Shown one piece after another: positions 13,307 through 21,842 of a stretch of DNA of 64,000 nt; the first letter of the stretch is position 1; each line of letters starts with the position of its first letter. Location of the stretch: assembly GCF_900444995.1 (NCBI RefSeq), contig NZ_UAPQ01000007.1, positions 186,001-250,000 on the forward strand, read 5' to 3'. The notes below the pieces were generated by a model. The model was not told the DNA's origin. It did no database searches and saw nothing but the letters and a program-made list of their open reading frames with translations. The DNA comes from Actinomyces bovis. Its GTDB lineage: Bacteria; Actinomycetota; Actinomycetes; Actinomycetales; Actinomycetaceae. The position numbers were made by a program, and so were the translations under genes.

Positions 13307-13984
13307 GTGAGCAACGCCAAGCCCCTCTCTCAGATCATTGACCCTTCCTGGGCGCGCGCCCTGGCACCGGTGGAGCCACTGGTGCATGAAATTGGTGAGC
13401 GATTGCGCCAGGAAACGACGGCGGGACGCGGCTATCTGCCAGCTGGAACTGACGTGCTGCGTGCCTTCACTTACCCGCTGGAGAGCGTGCGCGTGCTGGT
13501 TGTGGGCCAGGACCCTTACCCGACGCCGGGGCACCCGATGGGTTTGAGCTTCTCGGTGGCGCCGGGGGTGCGGCCACCGCGCAGTTTGGAGAACATTTTT
13601 ACGGAGTTGGTAGCGGATCTAGGGGTGGAGCGGCCTACCTCGGGTGACCTGACGCCGTGGGCGCAGGCGGGAGTGATGCTGCTGAACCGAGTGCTGACGG
13701 TGCGTCCAGGTGCTCCGGCCTCCCACCAGGGTTGGGGTTGGGAGCAGGTGACCCAGCGGGCTATTGAGGCACTGGTTGAGCGCGGCGGGCCTCTGGTGGC
13801 GATCTTGTGGGGGCGTCAGGCGCAGTCATTGCAGCCTTTGTTGGGGTCGACGCCGGTGGTGGCCTCGCCGCACCCCTCACCATTGAGCGCCTCGCGGGGT
13901 TTCTTTGGGTCCCGGCCCTTCTCCAGGGCTAATGAACTGCTGGTAGCGCAGGGCGCCGAGCCGGTGGACTGGCGCTTGCCTTAA
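13307..13984 (+). CDS. ung: Uracil-DNA glycosylase, family 1
   Basis: 225 residues, the usual length. Catalytic loop GQDPYP at residues 67-72 supplies the water-activating Asp, and the DNA-intercalating loop HPSPLS at 189-194 carries the conserved His. Removes uracil from DNA as the first step of base excision repair. I choose GTG 13307 ([15 protein letters not shown]) because the extra upstream residues in the open frame do not resemble the family. No clear Shine-Dalgarno is present. Confidence 0.95.
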   Translation: MSNAKPLSQIIDPSWARALAPVEPLVHEIGERLRQETTAGRGYLPAGTDVLRAFTYPLESVRVLVVGQDPYPTPGHPMGLSFSVAPGVRPPRSLENIFTELVADLGVERPTSGDLTPWAQAGVMLLNRVLTVRPGAPASHQGWGWEQVTQRAIEALVERGGPLVAILWGRQAQSLQPLLGSTPVVASPHPSPLSASRGFFGSRPFSRANELLVAQGAEPVDWRLP

Positions 13985-14013
13985 GGTCGACCTGCGTTTG
14001 GCCCCACTCCCTG

Positions 14014-14088
14014 TTCGGACAACCATTAGCCATTCGGACAACCATGCGCGCGGTCGTAGGTTGTCCAAAGGGCGTTTGGTTGTCCGAA
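14014..14088. repeat. Four-copy motif array (two direct, two inverted) between ung and tRNA-Thr
   Basis: TTCGGACAACCA occurs at 14014-14025 and 14033-14044. Its reverse complement TGGTTGTCCGAA occurs exactly at 14077-14088 and imperfectly at 14057-14069 (TAGGTTGTCCAAA). The order is forward, forward, reverse, reverse, so the transcript of either strand can form nested or alternative hairpins. It lies between converging ung and tRNA-Thr genes, which suits a bidirectional terminator, but repeated protein-binding sites are also possible. Confidence 0.75.
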
Positions 14089-14189
14089 AGGGAGGGGAGG
14101 GGAGGGAGGAGAGGCGGGCGGCAGGCTCTAGGGAACTTGCCCAGGGGACTACCAACTCTCGTGCCAAGAAGCCAAGAGCCCCACCTGAA

Positions 14190-14265
14190 TGGAGCCGCGT
14201 ATCGGACTCGAACCGATGACCTGCTGTTTACAAGACAGCTGCTCTACCAACTGAGCTAACACGGC
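14190..14265 (-). tRNA. tRNA-Thr (anticodon UGU), CCA encoded
   Basis: Cloverleaf on the minus strand from 14265 (GCCGTGT) to 14193, followed by encoded CCA at 14192-14190. The acceptor arm GCCGTGT pairs with ACGCGGC (one G-U). The D-arm TAGCTCAGTTGGTAGAGCA, anticodon loop CTTGTAA with TGT, and T-arm CGGTTCGAGTCCG are all canonical. It reads ACA and, by wobble, other threonine codons. Confidence 0.96.
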
Positions 14266-14361
14266 GTGCGGTGAAGCCTACCTGCTTAAGCCCGCTTCAC
14301 CGAATGGCGCGGGTGCGCGACCGAATCTCACTGCTCCGGTTCGTGCCCACGCGCCACCGAA

Positions 14362-15273
14362 TCACTGGCCCGGGGTGGACTCCGGAGTCGCCTCTGAGGT
14401 CGCTTCCGACGTCGCCTCCGGGCTGGCCTCCGGGGTGACCGCCTCGGCGGCGCTGGGCGTCGCTGCGGGGGTGCTATCCGCGCCTCCGGCAGCCTTAATC
14501 GCGTCGGTCAGGCCGGTTGGGGAGGCGATCTTCCCTAGCTCCAGCACCGTCCCGTCATAGGTGACCACTGGGGTGCCCTTGAAACCCTTGTCAAAGAAAG
14601 CCTTGGTGCCCGCTGAGGTCCAAGCCGCGTACTGGTTCTTGGTGACGGCGTTGTCGAACTTCTTGGTGACGCTGGCGCTCACGCCCAGCGCTTCGGCGGC
14701 AGACTTCAACCCCTGCGTCTTGAGCAGGGACTGGTCCTGGGCCTTAACCGCTTTAAGGAACAGGTTGAGGATTGCGTTGTGGAAGTCGTAGGCGTGCTCA
14801 GGGGACTCGTCCAGCACCACACCCATAGTGTTGATAGCCACATCAGTCCACCCGGAGCCAAGGATCTTGCAGGGGTGCAGCATGAAGTTGACGGTGCCGT
14901 CTTCCACGAGCTTCTTGATCTCTTCGCCGTGCAGGGCCTCAAATTCGGCACAGTGGCTGCAGGAGTAGTCAAAGTAAAGGTCTAGGACCTTGGCTCCACT
15001 GTTGCTCGTGCCCACCTTCATGCCTTTGCCGAAGCTCAGCGCCCCGGCCGCGTCCGCTTGGGAAGGCACCGACTTGCCGGTGGTCGACCGGTCCCAGTAG
15101 ACCAGCCCGCCCACGCCACCAACGACCGCCACGGCAGCGCCACCAATCAGGCTGCGTCGCGTGATCTTGCGACGGCGCTCGGCGCGTTCCTGTTGCTCCC
15201 GCAAGGCCTGAGCCTGCGCTCGCGCCTGCTCACGCAGCTGGGTCTTGGAGTTACGGGATGATGCAGCTGCCAC
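14362..15273 (-). CDS. DsbA-like thiol oxidoreductase, membrane-anchored
   Basis: 303 residues. A basic amphipathic N-terminus (KTQLREQARAQAQALREQQE) is followed by a membrane anchor (about 42-60), then a thioredoxin fold with active-site CSHC (Cys105-Cys108) in FDYSCSHC, and a TPVV cis-proline loop. The tail is low-complexity (repeats of EAT/SEAT/PES). It likely forms or rearranges disulfides in exported proteins. The start is GTG 15273: AGGAG lies five bases upstream, whereas the ATG at 15294 is itself upstream of that site. Resembles actinobacterial DsbA/DSBA-like thioredoxin proteins. Confidence 0.87.
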   Translation of the reverse strand: MAAASSRNSKTQLREQARAQAQALREQQERAERRRKITRRSLIGGAAVAVVGGVGGLVYWDRSTTGKSVPSQADAAGALSFGKGMKVGTSNSGAKVLDLYFDYSCSHCAEFEALHGEEIKKLVEDGTVNFMLHPCKILGSGWTDVAINTMGVVLDESPEHAYDFHNAILNLFLKAVKAQDQSLLKTQGLKSAAEALGVSASVTKKFDNAVTKNQYAAWTSAGTKAFFDKGFKGTPVVTYDGTVLELGKIASPTGLTDAIKAAGGADSTPAATPSAAEAVTPEASPEATSEATSEATPESTPGQ

Positions 15274-15447
15274 AGGCGCTCCTAAAACAGGCATAGTTGA
15301 CGGTCTTTGACCAAGCGTTTTCAGGAGTCGAAACTAGCGAGGCTTACTGGATTTTGCCAGGGAGGCAGGTCACGTTCTCGCAGCGCCTAGCGGAACTCCG
15401 GCCCAGCGCCACTTCCAACTGCTGCCAGGCGACGCCGTCCAGAGTGC

Positions 15448-17634
15448 TCAAACCACCGGGGAAAGCGACATCCGGAGCAGGTAGCCGCGCCACAGCAAAA
15501 AGATTGCGAGACCCACCAGCAGGAGCACCAGCAGGCCGGTCAACAGACGTGGCCGCCCCTTGGGCACCACCTGTCCCAGGATGATCGCAGAGCCACGACG
15601 AGTCGCTTTACCCCAAGGCACAAACCAGGTGACCAAGAGATAGCAGGCAGTAACGCCAACCATCATCGCCACCAACTGGAAGTAAATCTGCCTCGACGGC
15701 GCTCCAGTGGCCTCAGGTGTGTCGAGTCCAATCGCGTTGTAAGCGGAAAGCATGGTCACCACTACCACGAGCACACCAATGAGCTGAGTGAAGAACCCGG
15801 ACAGGAGTGAGCGCAAAAAGTACCAGGGGGAGCGCAGGATCTGCCCGGCCAGGGCATCGTCCGCGCGGCCTTGTTGCAGGCGCCGCCAGCGCAGGGCGTC
15901 GTCGGCGCGGCCCACAGTTCCGGCGATAACTTCCCAAATTGCCACCGCGATCATCACCCAGAAGGGGCGAATCATCGCCGGCACCAGCAACAGGACAGCA
16001 AAAGCTGCGGTGAGGCCTGGGCACTGCTCCGGCTCACGCGCCCATTCCGGCAGAGCTCCAGCTGGCGCCCCATCGCCAAAGGCAGGATTGCCGACGCCGT
16101 ACCCACCGGCAGCGCTGTACCCGCCACCAGCTCCATACCCACCGGTCGCGCCATAGCCACCGGTGCTGCCCGTACCCCAACGCTCATACTGCGCATAGCC
16201 AGCCGACTGCGCACTGGGCACTGCAACCGCTTCTGCCCCGGTGAAGGCCGAAGGCGCACCGGCCACTCCCGGCCCGTAGTAGCCCGCGACTGCTGGCGCT
16301 GGCTGCACCTGGGGGGCTACCCCGTAATTGGCTGAAGGCACTGCGGTTTGGGCGCTCTGCGCTGGCATCGGCTGGTCCCAACCGCCACTGTTACCGCCTG
16401 CCGACGCCGGAACTTGCGGAGTTGGGTTAGCGACGTGGCCGTATTGACTTCCCGGCATGATCGCGGGCGGGAGCGCCTCACTGTTGCCGTAAGCGCCGTA
16501 GCCACTGGATTGGGCGGAGGCGGCTGATGGTGCTGCCGACGACGCCGACGCCACAGCGGAAGCAGCGGAGGCGCTGGCTCCGATGCCGTAACCCATAGAG
16601 CCGTAGGCAGGGCCTGCAGGCTCCGCAGCGGGGGCTTCTGGGCTGGCGCCCGCGTAATGCAAGACGGGGAAAGAGCCGGTGTCCGTCTCCTCCTCGTCAA
16701 CGCCAAGCGCGTCGGCCCCCAGAATCTCTTTGACGGCCCATTCGCCGGTGCCGCCGTCGGCAATCTCATCTAAGACCGTGAGCAGGTCATCCACCCGCAT
16801 GCGCCGGTCGACGCGCGGATGCAGGGCCTGGGTGAAGGCCACCGCGAGCGCAGGCCACTTCTCCGGCAGGTCTCCTAGCTCCGGGGTGCCGTCGTAGACC
16901 CGGCGGAAGACTGTCTGCCAGGGGCCGGAGCCGAAGGGTGCCTGCCCGGTGATCGCAAAGAGGATGACGCCAACGCAGGCGTAGCGGTCCACCTCCGCGT
17001 CCGGCTGGCCGCCGTCGAGCATTTCCGGGGGAATGAAGCCGGGGGTGCCGGTGACCTGACCGGTGCGGGTCAGGCGCGTGTCGTCCTCACTTTGGGCGAT
17101 GCCGAAGTCGATCAGCACCGGGCCTTTGGCGCCAAGCATCACGTTGGAGGGTTTGAGGTCGCGGTGGATGACACCGGCGTCGTGGACGGCAGCTAGGGCG
17201 CCGACCAGCCCGTGGGCTAGGTCTGCTAGCTCGACGGCGTCCTGGGCGGGGTCGTAGGGGCCTTCTTGATCCACCTCATGCTGCAGGGTGGGGCCGTCAA
17301 CCAGCTCGGTGACCACAAATGCGGGGGTGTCACCAACAGGTGTGGACTCAATGTCCAGGATGCGGGCCACGCGCTCGTCCTTGACGCGGCTGAGTACCGC
17401 TGCTTCACGCTCTAGGCGGCTGCGGGACACCGGGTCGGTAGCTGCCTGGGGGTGCAGCACTTTGATGGCGACGTGTCTGCCGCCGTCGTCGGTAGCATCC
17501 CAGACGACGCCCATGCCGCCGGCGCCCATGCGGCGTACTAGGCGGTAACCGCCAACAACTGAGCCCTCACGCAAGCCGCGCAGGGCGTGCGGCAGTTGCG
17601 CCGCACCGCCTGTGGGATCTGGGAGGCTCGTCAT
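15448..17634 (-). CDS. Serine/threonine protein kinase with C-terminal multi-pass membrane domain
   Basis: 728 residues. The N-terminal kinase has glycine loop GAGGMG (37-42), catalytic Lys58 (VAIKVL), HRDLKPSN (157-164) and DFG (176-178), all intact, so it should be active; PknB-like. A long Ala/Gly/Ser/Tyr-rich linker (about 350-530, with repeats such as GGYGATGGYGAGGGYSA) joins it to a C-terminal domain with about four membrane helices. No PASTA domains are present, so it is not a peptidoglycan-sensing PknB. Start: ATG 17634 beginning MTSLPDPTGG; a TAGTCT box seven bases upstream and no ribosome-binding site suggest a leaderless transcript. Signal sensed is unknown. Confidence 0.9.
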   Translation of the reverse strand: MTSLPDPTGGAAQLPHALRGLREGSVVGGYRLVRRMGAGGMGVVWDATDDGGRHVAIKVLHPQAATDPVSRSRLEREAAVLSRVKDERVARILDIESTPVGDTPAFVVTELVDGPTLQHEVDQEGPYDPAQDAVELADLAHGLVGALAAVHDAGVIHRDLKPSNVMLGAKGPVLIDFGIAQSEDDTRLTRTGQVTGTPGFIPPEMLDGGQPDAEVDRYACVGVILFAITGQAPFGSGPWQTVFRRVYDGTPELGDLPEKWPALAVAFTQALHPRVDRRMRVDDLLTVLDEIADGGTGEWAVKEILGADALGVDEEETDTGSFPVLHYAGASPEAPAAEPAGPAYGSMGYGIGASASAASAVASASSAAPSAASAQSSGYGAYGNSEALPPAIMPGSQYGHVANPTPQVPASAGGNSGGWDQPMPAQSAQTAVPSANYGVAPQVQPAPAVAGYYGPGVAGAPSAFTGAEAVAVPSAQSAGYAQYERWGTGSTGGYGATGGYGAGGGYSAAGGYGVGNPAFGDGAPAGALPEWAREPEQCPGLTAAFAVLLLVPAMIRPFWVMIAVAIWEVIAGTVGRADDALRWRRLQQGRADDALAGQILRSPWYFLRSLLSGFFTQLIGVLVVVVTMLSAYNAIGLDTPEATGAPSRQIYFQLVAMMVGVTACYLLVTWFVPWGKATRRGSAIILGQVVPKGRPRLLTGLLVLLLVGLAIFLLWRGYLLRMSLSPVV

Positions 17635-17869
17635 GGAAATCAGACTACCGGCCCACGGCCAAGGTCCTGGTATGAAGTGAATGCAGTGAGTTCCCCATTG
17701 ACTTTGATGCTGACTCACATGCTCATATGACTGTCACATGTCGCGGGAGTGTGCAAAGATGAGCACGCCGTCGATGGCCGACGGTAAACAGTGTCAATGC
17801 GGACACAACGCATCGGCACCTTTCACGAAGGATCGTTCGGCACGTACCTGCCGGTGAAGGGAAGCGAAT

Positions 17870-18997
17870 ATGGCAACGGTGACTTTTGATCACGCCACCC
17901 GCATCTACCCGGGCAATGACCGCCCGTCTGTTGACCAGTTGAACCTTGAGATCGCGGACGGTGAGTTCCTCGTCCTAGTTGGTCCCTCTGGTTGCGGTAA
18001 GTCCACCTCCCTGCGCATGCTCGCGGGCCTAGAGGACGTCAACTCCGGTCGCATCCTGATTGGTGACCGTGACGTGACCGACGTCCAGCCCAAGGACCGT
18101 GACATCGCCATGGTCTTCCAGAACTACGCCCTGTACCCCCACATGACGGTGCACGACAATATGGGCTTCGCCCTGAAGATTGCGGGCACCCCCAAGGAGG
18201 AGATCGACAAGCGCGTCCGTGAGGCCGCCAAGATCTTGGGCCTGACCGAGTACCTGGACCGCAAGCCGAAGGCCCTCTCTGGTGGTCAGCGTCAGCGTGT
18301 GGCCATGGGCCGCGCGATTGTGCGCAAGCCCAAGGTCTTCCTGATGGACGAGCCGCTGTCCAACCTGGACGCCAAGCTGCGTGTGCAGACCCGCACGCAG
18401 ATCGCCTCCCTGCAGCGCTCCCTGGGGGTAACCACCGTTTACGTGACCCACGACCAGACGGAGGCCCTGACCATGGGTGACCGCATCGCGGTCCTCAAGG
18501 ACGGCATCCTGCAGCAGGTCGGCACCCCCCGCGAGATGTACGACACCCCCGCCAATGAGTTCGTGGCCGGCTTCATCGGCTCTCCCGCCATGAACCTGGG
18601 TCTGTTCGACGTCCAGGGTGACGTGGCCACCATCGGCAAGGCGCGGGTCCGCCTGTCTCGCGCCACGCTGGACGCCATGACCGAAGAGGACAACAACAAG
18701 GTCACCATCGGCTTCCGCCCGGAGGCCCTGGATGTGGTCTCTGCTTCGGATGAGGACTCCATCCCGGTGCGCCTGTCCTTCGTGGAGGAGCTCGGCTCCG
18801 ACGCTTATGTCTACGGCGAGTTGGAGGGCGCGGAGGGCGCGGAGAACAAGCTCGGCTCTGGTGAGGACTCCAGCCAGATCATCGTCCGCGTGCCTCCGCG
18901 TACGGCTCCGGCTCCCGGCGAGATCGTCCACGTGCGGATTCGCCCCGGCCAGGAGCACATCTTCTCCGCTTCCACTGGCAAGCGCCTGCCGGCCTGA
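17870..18997 (+). CDS. ugpC: Sugar ABC transporter ATP-binding protein, UgpC/MsiK type
   Basis: 375 residues. Walker A GPSGCGKST (38-46), Q-loop FQNYALYPHMTV, signature LSGGQRQR near 136, Walker B VFLMDEP, switch His in YVTHDQTEA, and a C-terminal TOBE/regulatory domain mark the CUT1 sugar importer ATPase family. No permease or binding protein lies beside it, which matches MsiK-like ATPases in other Actinobacteria that serve several unlinked sugar importers (inference). GAAGGGA upstream of ATG 17870 serves as ribosome-binding site. A hairpin terminator follows at 19059-19097. Confidence 0.93.
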   Translation: MATVTFDHATRIYPGNDRPSVDQLNLEIADGEFLVLVGPSGCGKSTSLRMLAGLEDVNSGRILIGDRDVTDVQPKDRDIAMVFQNYALYPHMTVHDNMGFALKIAGTPKEEIDKRVREAAKILGLTEYLDRKPKALSGGQRQRVAMGRAIVRKPKVFLMDEPLSNLDAKLRVQTRTQIASLQRSLGVTTVYVTHDQTEALTMGDRIAVLKDGILQQVGTPREMYDTPANEFVAGFIGSPAMNLGLFDVQGDVATIGKARVRLSRATLDAMTEEDNNKVTIGFRPEALDVVSASDEDSIPVRLSFVEELGSDAYVYGELEGAEGAENKLGSGEDSSQIIVRVPPRTAPAPGEIVHVRIRPGQEHIFSASTGKRLPA

Positions 18998-19058
18998 TTC
19001 CCTAGCCGCCAACGGCATCTGTCACGCGCCCGACGATTCCGGGAGCCGCTGACTCCCT

Positions 19059-19097
19059 GAGCCTCGCCGTCGTCCCCTGTGGTCGACGGCGAGGCTC
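19059..19097 (+). terminator. Rho-independent terminator after ugpC
   Basis: GAGCCTCGCCGTCG (19059-19072) pairs perfectly with CGACGGCGAGGCTC (19084-19097): a 14-bp stem with an 11-base loop, followed by TGCTTC. The T-run is weak, as is common in high-GC genomes. Confidence 0.8.
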
Positions 19098-19174
19098 TGC
19101 TTCAATCAGATTGCTATGGGCAGTGAGGCTCACCACTGGCCCATCTAGGAACAACTACCTGAGAGAATGCGCCC

Positions 19175-20554
19175 ATGCCTCCGGCTTTAAAGATCACCGC
19201 CGCCACGGTCGACCCCGCCCTACTTGACCTGCCTTGGGACATTCCGCTGGAGGATTGGCCCGCAGAGGTGTTGGCTGCCCTGCCGCGGGGCTTGTCCCGG
19301 CACGTGGTTCGTTTTGCCAAGCTCTCCGGGCGGGTGATCGCCGTCAAGGAGATTGGCGAGCACGTGGCTTACCGCGAATACGAGATGCTGCGGGACCTGG
19401 GGCGGGTGGGTGCGCCCTGCGTCACCCCCACCGCCGTCATCACTGGGAGGTGTGATAGCCACGGCGAGGAGCTCAACTCTGTGCTGGTCACTGAGCATCT
19501 GGCCTACTCCCTGCCGTACCGGGCCCTGTTCAGCCAGTACATGCGCCCGGAGACCGCCACCCGTCTGATTGATGCTTTGGCTGTGCTGCTGGTGCGTCTG
19601 CATTTGCTGGGCTTTTACTGGGGGGACGTGTCCCTATCCAATACTTTGTTTCGCCGCGACGCCGGGGCGTTTGCCGCCTATCTGGTGGATGCGGAGACTG
19701 GCGAGCTTTATCCGGAGGGCCTGACTGAGGGCAAGCGCCTGTACGACATTGACGTGGCCCGCACCAATATCATCGGCGAGCTCATGGACCTGCAGGCTGG
19801 GGCGCTGCTCGAGCAGAGTGTGGACACGATTGAGATTGGGGACCGGATTGTCCACCGCTACACCGAGCTGTGGGAGGTGCTCACCGCCAAGGAATCCTTC
19901 TCCATGGGTGAGCGCTGGCGGGTGGCTTCCCGCATTGAGAAGCTAAATGAGCTGGGTTATGACGTCGGTGAGCTGGACATGTCCACCACTACCGCAGACG
20001 GGGAGACTCGTATCTCAATTCAGCCCAAGGTGGTGGATGCCGGGCACTACCACCGCCAGGTCATGCGGCTAACCGGCTTGGACGTGCAGGAGCGTCAGGG
20101 GCAGCGGATGCTGAATGATCTGAAGTCGTACCGTGCGCTGACCGGCCGTAACCAGGATCCGTTGGAACTTGTGGCGCACGCCTGGATGGCGGATGTCTTT
20201 GAGCCGACTATCGCGGCTGTGCCGGCGGAGCTGCGCCGCAAGTTGGAGCCGGCGGAGATTTTCCACGAGGTGCTGGAGCACCGCTGGTATATGTCGGAGC
20301 GGGCGGGGCGTGATGTGAGCACACAGGAGGCGGTGGAGGATTACACCCATTGGGTGCTGCCCCAGCACTGGGATGAGCAATCCTACCTGTCCCTGGGCGA
20401 CTCGCAGGAGATGGAGCAGATCTTTGCGGAGCAGCCTGAGGAGGAAGAGCTAATGGACGACGCCGAATTCGCGGCGCGGGACGAGGAGTCCCTTTCCGAG
20501 TACGACCAGAACCCCATGGGCTTTACCGCCGGGATGCGCTTCAAGGGCGAGTAG
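19175..20554 (+). CDS. DUF4032 protein, kinase-like fold
   Basis: 459 residues. Matches the DUF4032 family of Actinobacteria: PRGLSRHVVRFAKLSGRVIAVKEI, then HLLGFYWGDVSLSNTLFRRD and YLVDAETGE. These look like a degenerate protein/lipopolysaccharide-kinase fold, with VKE as candidate ATP-binding lysine, GDVSLSN as catalytic loop and DAETGE as metal loop (inference from motif shape). The acidic C-terminal tail (EEEELMDDAEF) is unusual. It lies just behind ugpC but beyond a terminator. Biochemical role unknown. Confidence 0.85.
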   Translation: MPPALKITAATVDPALLDLPWDIPLEDWPAEVLAALPRGLSRHVVRFAKLSGRVIAVKEIGEHVAYREYEMLRDLGRVGAPCVTPTAVITGRCDSHGEELNSVLVTEHLAYSLPYRALFSQYMRPETATRLIDALAVLLVRLHLLGFYWGDVSLSNTLFRRDAGAFAAYLVDAETGELYPEGLTEGKRLYDIDVARTNIIGELMDLQAGALLEQSVDTIEIGDRIVHRYTELWEVLTAKESFSMGERWRVASRIEKLNELGYDVGELDMSTTTADGETRISIQPKVVDAGHYHRQVMRLTGLDVQERQGQRMLNDLKSYRALTGRNQDPLELVAHAWMADVFEPTIAAVPAELRRKLEPAEIFHEVLEHRWYMSERAGRDVSTQEAVEDYTHWVLPQHWDEQSYLSLGDSQEMEQIFAEQPEEEELMDDAEFAARDEESLSEYDQNPMGFTAGMRFKGE

Positions 20555-20613
20555 CCCACAAGGCATACCTGCATCTCAGGGACACAGGGCGACCGCCTGC
20601 CTCTAAACAGCCA

Positions 20614-20661
20614 AAAGTTGGTGTGGGGTAGGAACCATAGCTCCTACCCCACACCAACTTT
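20614..20661. terminator. 20-bp perfect hairpin between convergent genes
   Basis: Arm 20614-20633 (AAAGTTGGTGTGGGGTAGGA) is the exact reverse complement of 20642-20661, loop of 8 bases. It starts with AAA and ends with TTT, so it can work in both directions between the DUF4032 and surface-protein genes. The stem is unusually long for a terminator. Confidence 0.88.
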
Positions 20662-20690
20662 GACAGTTCAGTCCTGTCTACTCAGGTTAG

Positions 20691-21536
20691 TTAGTCCTGC
20701 GCAATCAAACGGCGACGATACCTCAGCGCTAGAGTGCCTCCCGCTGCGAGCAGCAGCACCAGACCGGCTGCTGACAGAACCGGAACCGAGACACCAGTGC
20801 GAGCCAAGCTAGGGGCCTTTGGGGCTGGCTTAGCAGCGGTATACCCAGCTGTGTCAGCTATCTTTCCCGGGGATTGGGCGCCCTTGTCTCCAGGAACTGC
20901 TGGAGCAGTCGGCCCGGACTTCCCACCGGGTTTGGGCGTCTCAGGCTCAGGCGTGGGTTTGGGCGTCTCAGGCTCAGGCGTGGGTTTGGGCGTCTCAGGC
21001 TCAGGCGTGGGTTTGGGCGTCTCAGGCTCAGGCGTGGGTTTGGGCGTCTCAGGCTCACCCTTACGGGTTTTAACAATTGTGAAGGTGGCGCTAACACCAG
21101 GGCGCTTGAAAGTTACGGTGTACACACCGGTTGGCTGATCTTCAAATGTAGGCAAAGTCGTGCGCAGATCATAGGTGCCCATGGGCGGCTGGAACCTTCC
21201 CAGATGCACCTGACTGATGAAGTCCTGCGGACCTGTTATCTCAAGATCCACTTCCTGGTTATAGTCAAGACCGCTAATGACCACGTTGACGGGGTTGCCA
21301 GCCTTGACAACCTCCGGGGTTAGCTTGATTGCGATGCCATGCCTGACTCCATCAGTGGGTAGGTCAGACTGCTTGGACTGAGTTGTTGCCTCATCTGCTA
21401 CTCCCGGCGCGGTCTGCTCAACGCTGCTAGACCGCCCAGTTTCCGGTTCAGCTGCAGTGGCAGTACTTCCCACTAACAAGGACATAGGAACAGCGAGTGC
21501 TACTGATGCAATTAATAGGTTTCTCTTCTTCATCAT
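20691..21536 (-). CDS. Sortase-anchored surface protein (LARTG) with Pro/Glu/Thr repeat stalk
   Basis: 281 residues. Signal peptide MMKKRNLLIASVALAVPMSLLVGSTATA-like, cleaved near residue 29; an Ig/CARDB-like folded domain about 60-165 (KLTPEVVKAGNPVNVVISGL); a stalk of PETPKPTPE repeats encoded by four exact 27-nt units plus a part; and a cell-wall sorting signal LARTG, hydrophobic helix and RYRRR tail. The variant LARTG should be recognised by class E-like or housekeeping actinobacterial sortases (known for LAxTG). Two ATGs in tandem follow GGGAG; the second (21533) has the better spacing. No sortase gene is in the window. Ligand unknown. Confidence 0.88.
   Translation of the reverse strand: MMKKRNLLIASVALAVPMSLLVGSTATAAEPETGRSSSVEQTAPGVADEATTQSKQSDLPTDGVRHGIAIKLTPEVVKAGNPVNVVISGLDYNQEVDLEITGPQDFISQVHLGRFQPPMGTYDLRTTLPTFEDQPTGVYTVTFKRPGVSATFTIVKTRKGEPETPKPTPEPETPKPTPEPETPKPTPEPETPKPTPEPETPKPGGKSGPTAPAVPGDKGAQSPGKIADTAGYTAAKPAPKAPSLARTGVSVPVLSAAGLVLLLAAGGTLALRYRRRLIAQD
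20934..21057 (-). repeat. Coding 27-nt tandem repeats (four exact plus one partial)
   Basis: Units at 20934-20960, 20961-20987, 20988-21014 and 21015-21041 are identical, followed by a partial unit to 21057. Each encodes nine residues of the PETPKPTPE stalk. Exact identity suggests recent expansion, and the copy number is likely to vary between strains. Confidence 0.95.
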
Positions 21537-21842
21537 CTCCCTTTCAAAGAGCGACCAGCAGGGAAGATAGCGCCACCGTCACACCTGCGCAACCGACGTC
21601 ATAAGCATCTGTAATCACACGTAGGTCAGTACGCACAGCGCACCCTTGCAAGTTCAGCAACTATGTGCTAGTGGACAGTCAGGCCGATGCTTCACGCTAT
21701 CGCGATGTGCTACAGCGCTGTGTATGGTCTGGGCGCCGCTCATGACCACTATCAACCGCTGTGGCAACGGGCCCTCAGGCCTAACTCCCTGTAGCACCAT
21801 GCAAGGCGCCCCAGGATCATCCGCAGGCGAGGGTGAAGCCCG
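21537..21842. other. 306-base intergenic stretch
   Basis: Lies between the surface-protein gene and the end of the membrane-protein gene at 21843. Apart from the candidate promoter at 21564-21592 I see no gene, hairpin or repeat in it. Confidence 0.5.
21564..21592 (-). promoter_or_regulatory. Candidate promoter of the surface-protein gene
   Basis: On the minus strand TTGCGC (21592-21587) and TATCTT (21569-21564) are separated by 17 bases, a sigma-70-like spacing, and lie about 30 bases before the start codon. Confidence 0.45.

Noticed and set aside
14044-14259. 71-codon plus-strand frame over the tRNA gene
   Set aside because: Covers the repeat array and the whole of tRNA-Thr in antisense; common annotation artefact.
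18029-19018. 329-codon minus-strand frame opposite ugpC
   Set aside because: Antisense to the ABC ATPase; Asp/Gly/His/Val-rich pattern typical of mirror translation.
20934-21057. Direct repeats considered as a CRISPR array
   Set aside because: Units are contiguous without spacers and in frame inside a surface-protein gene.
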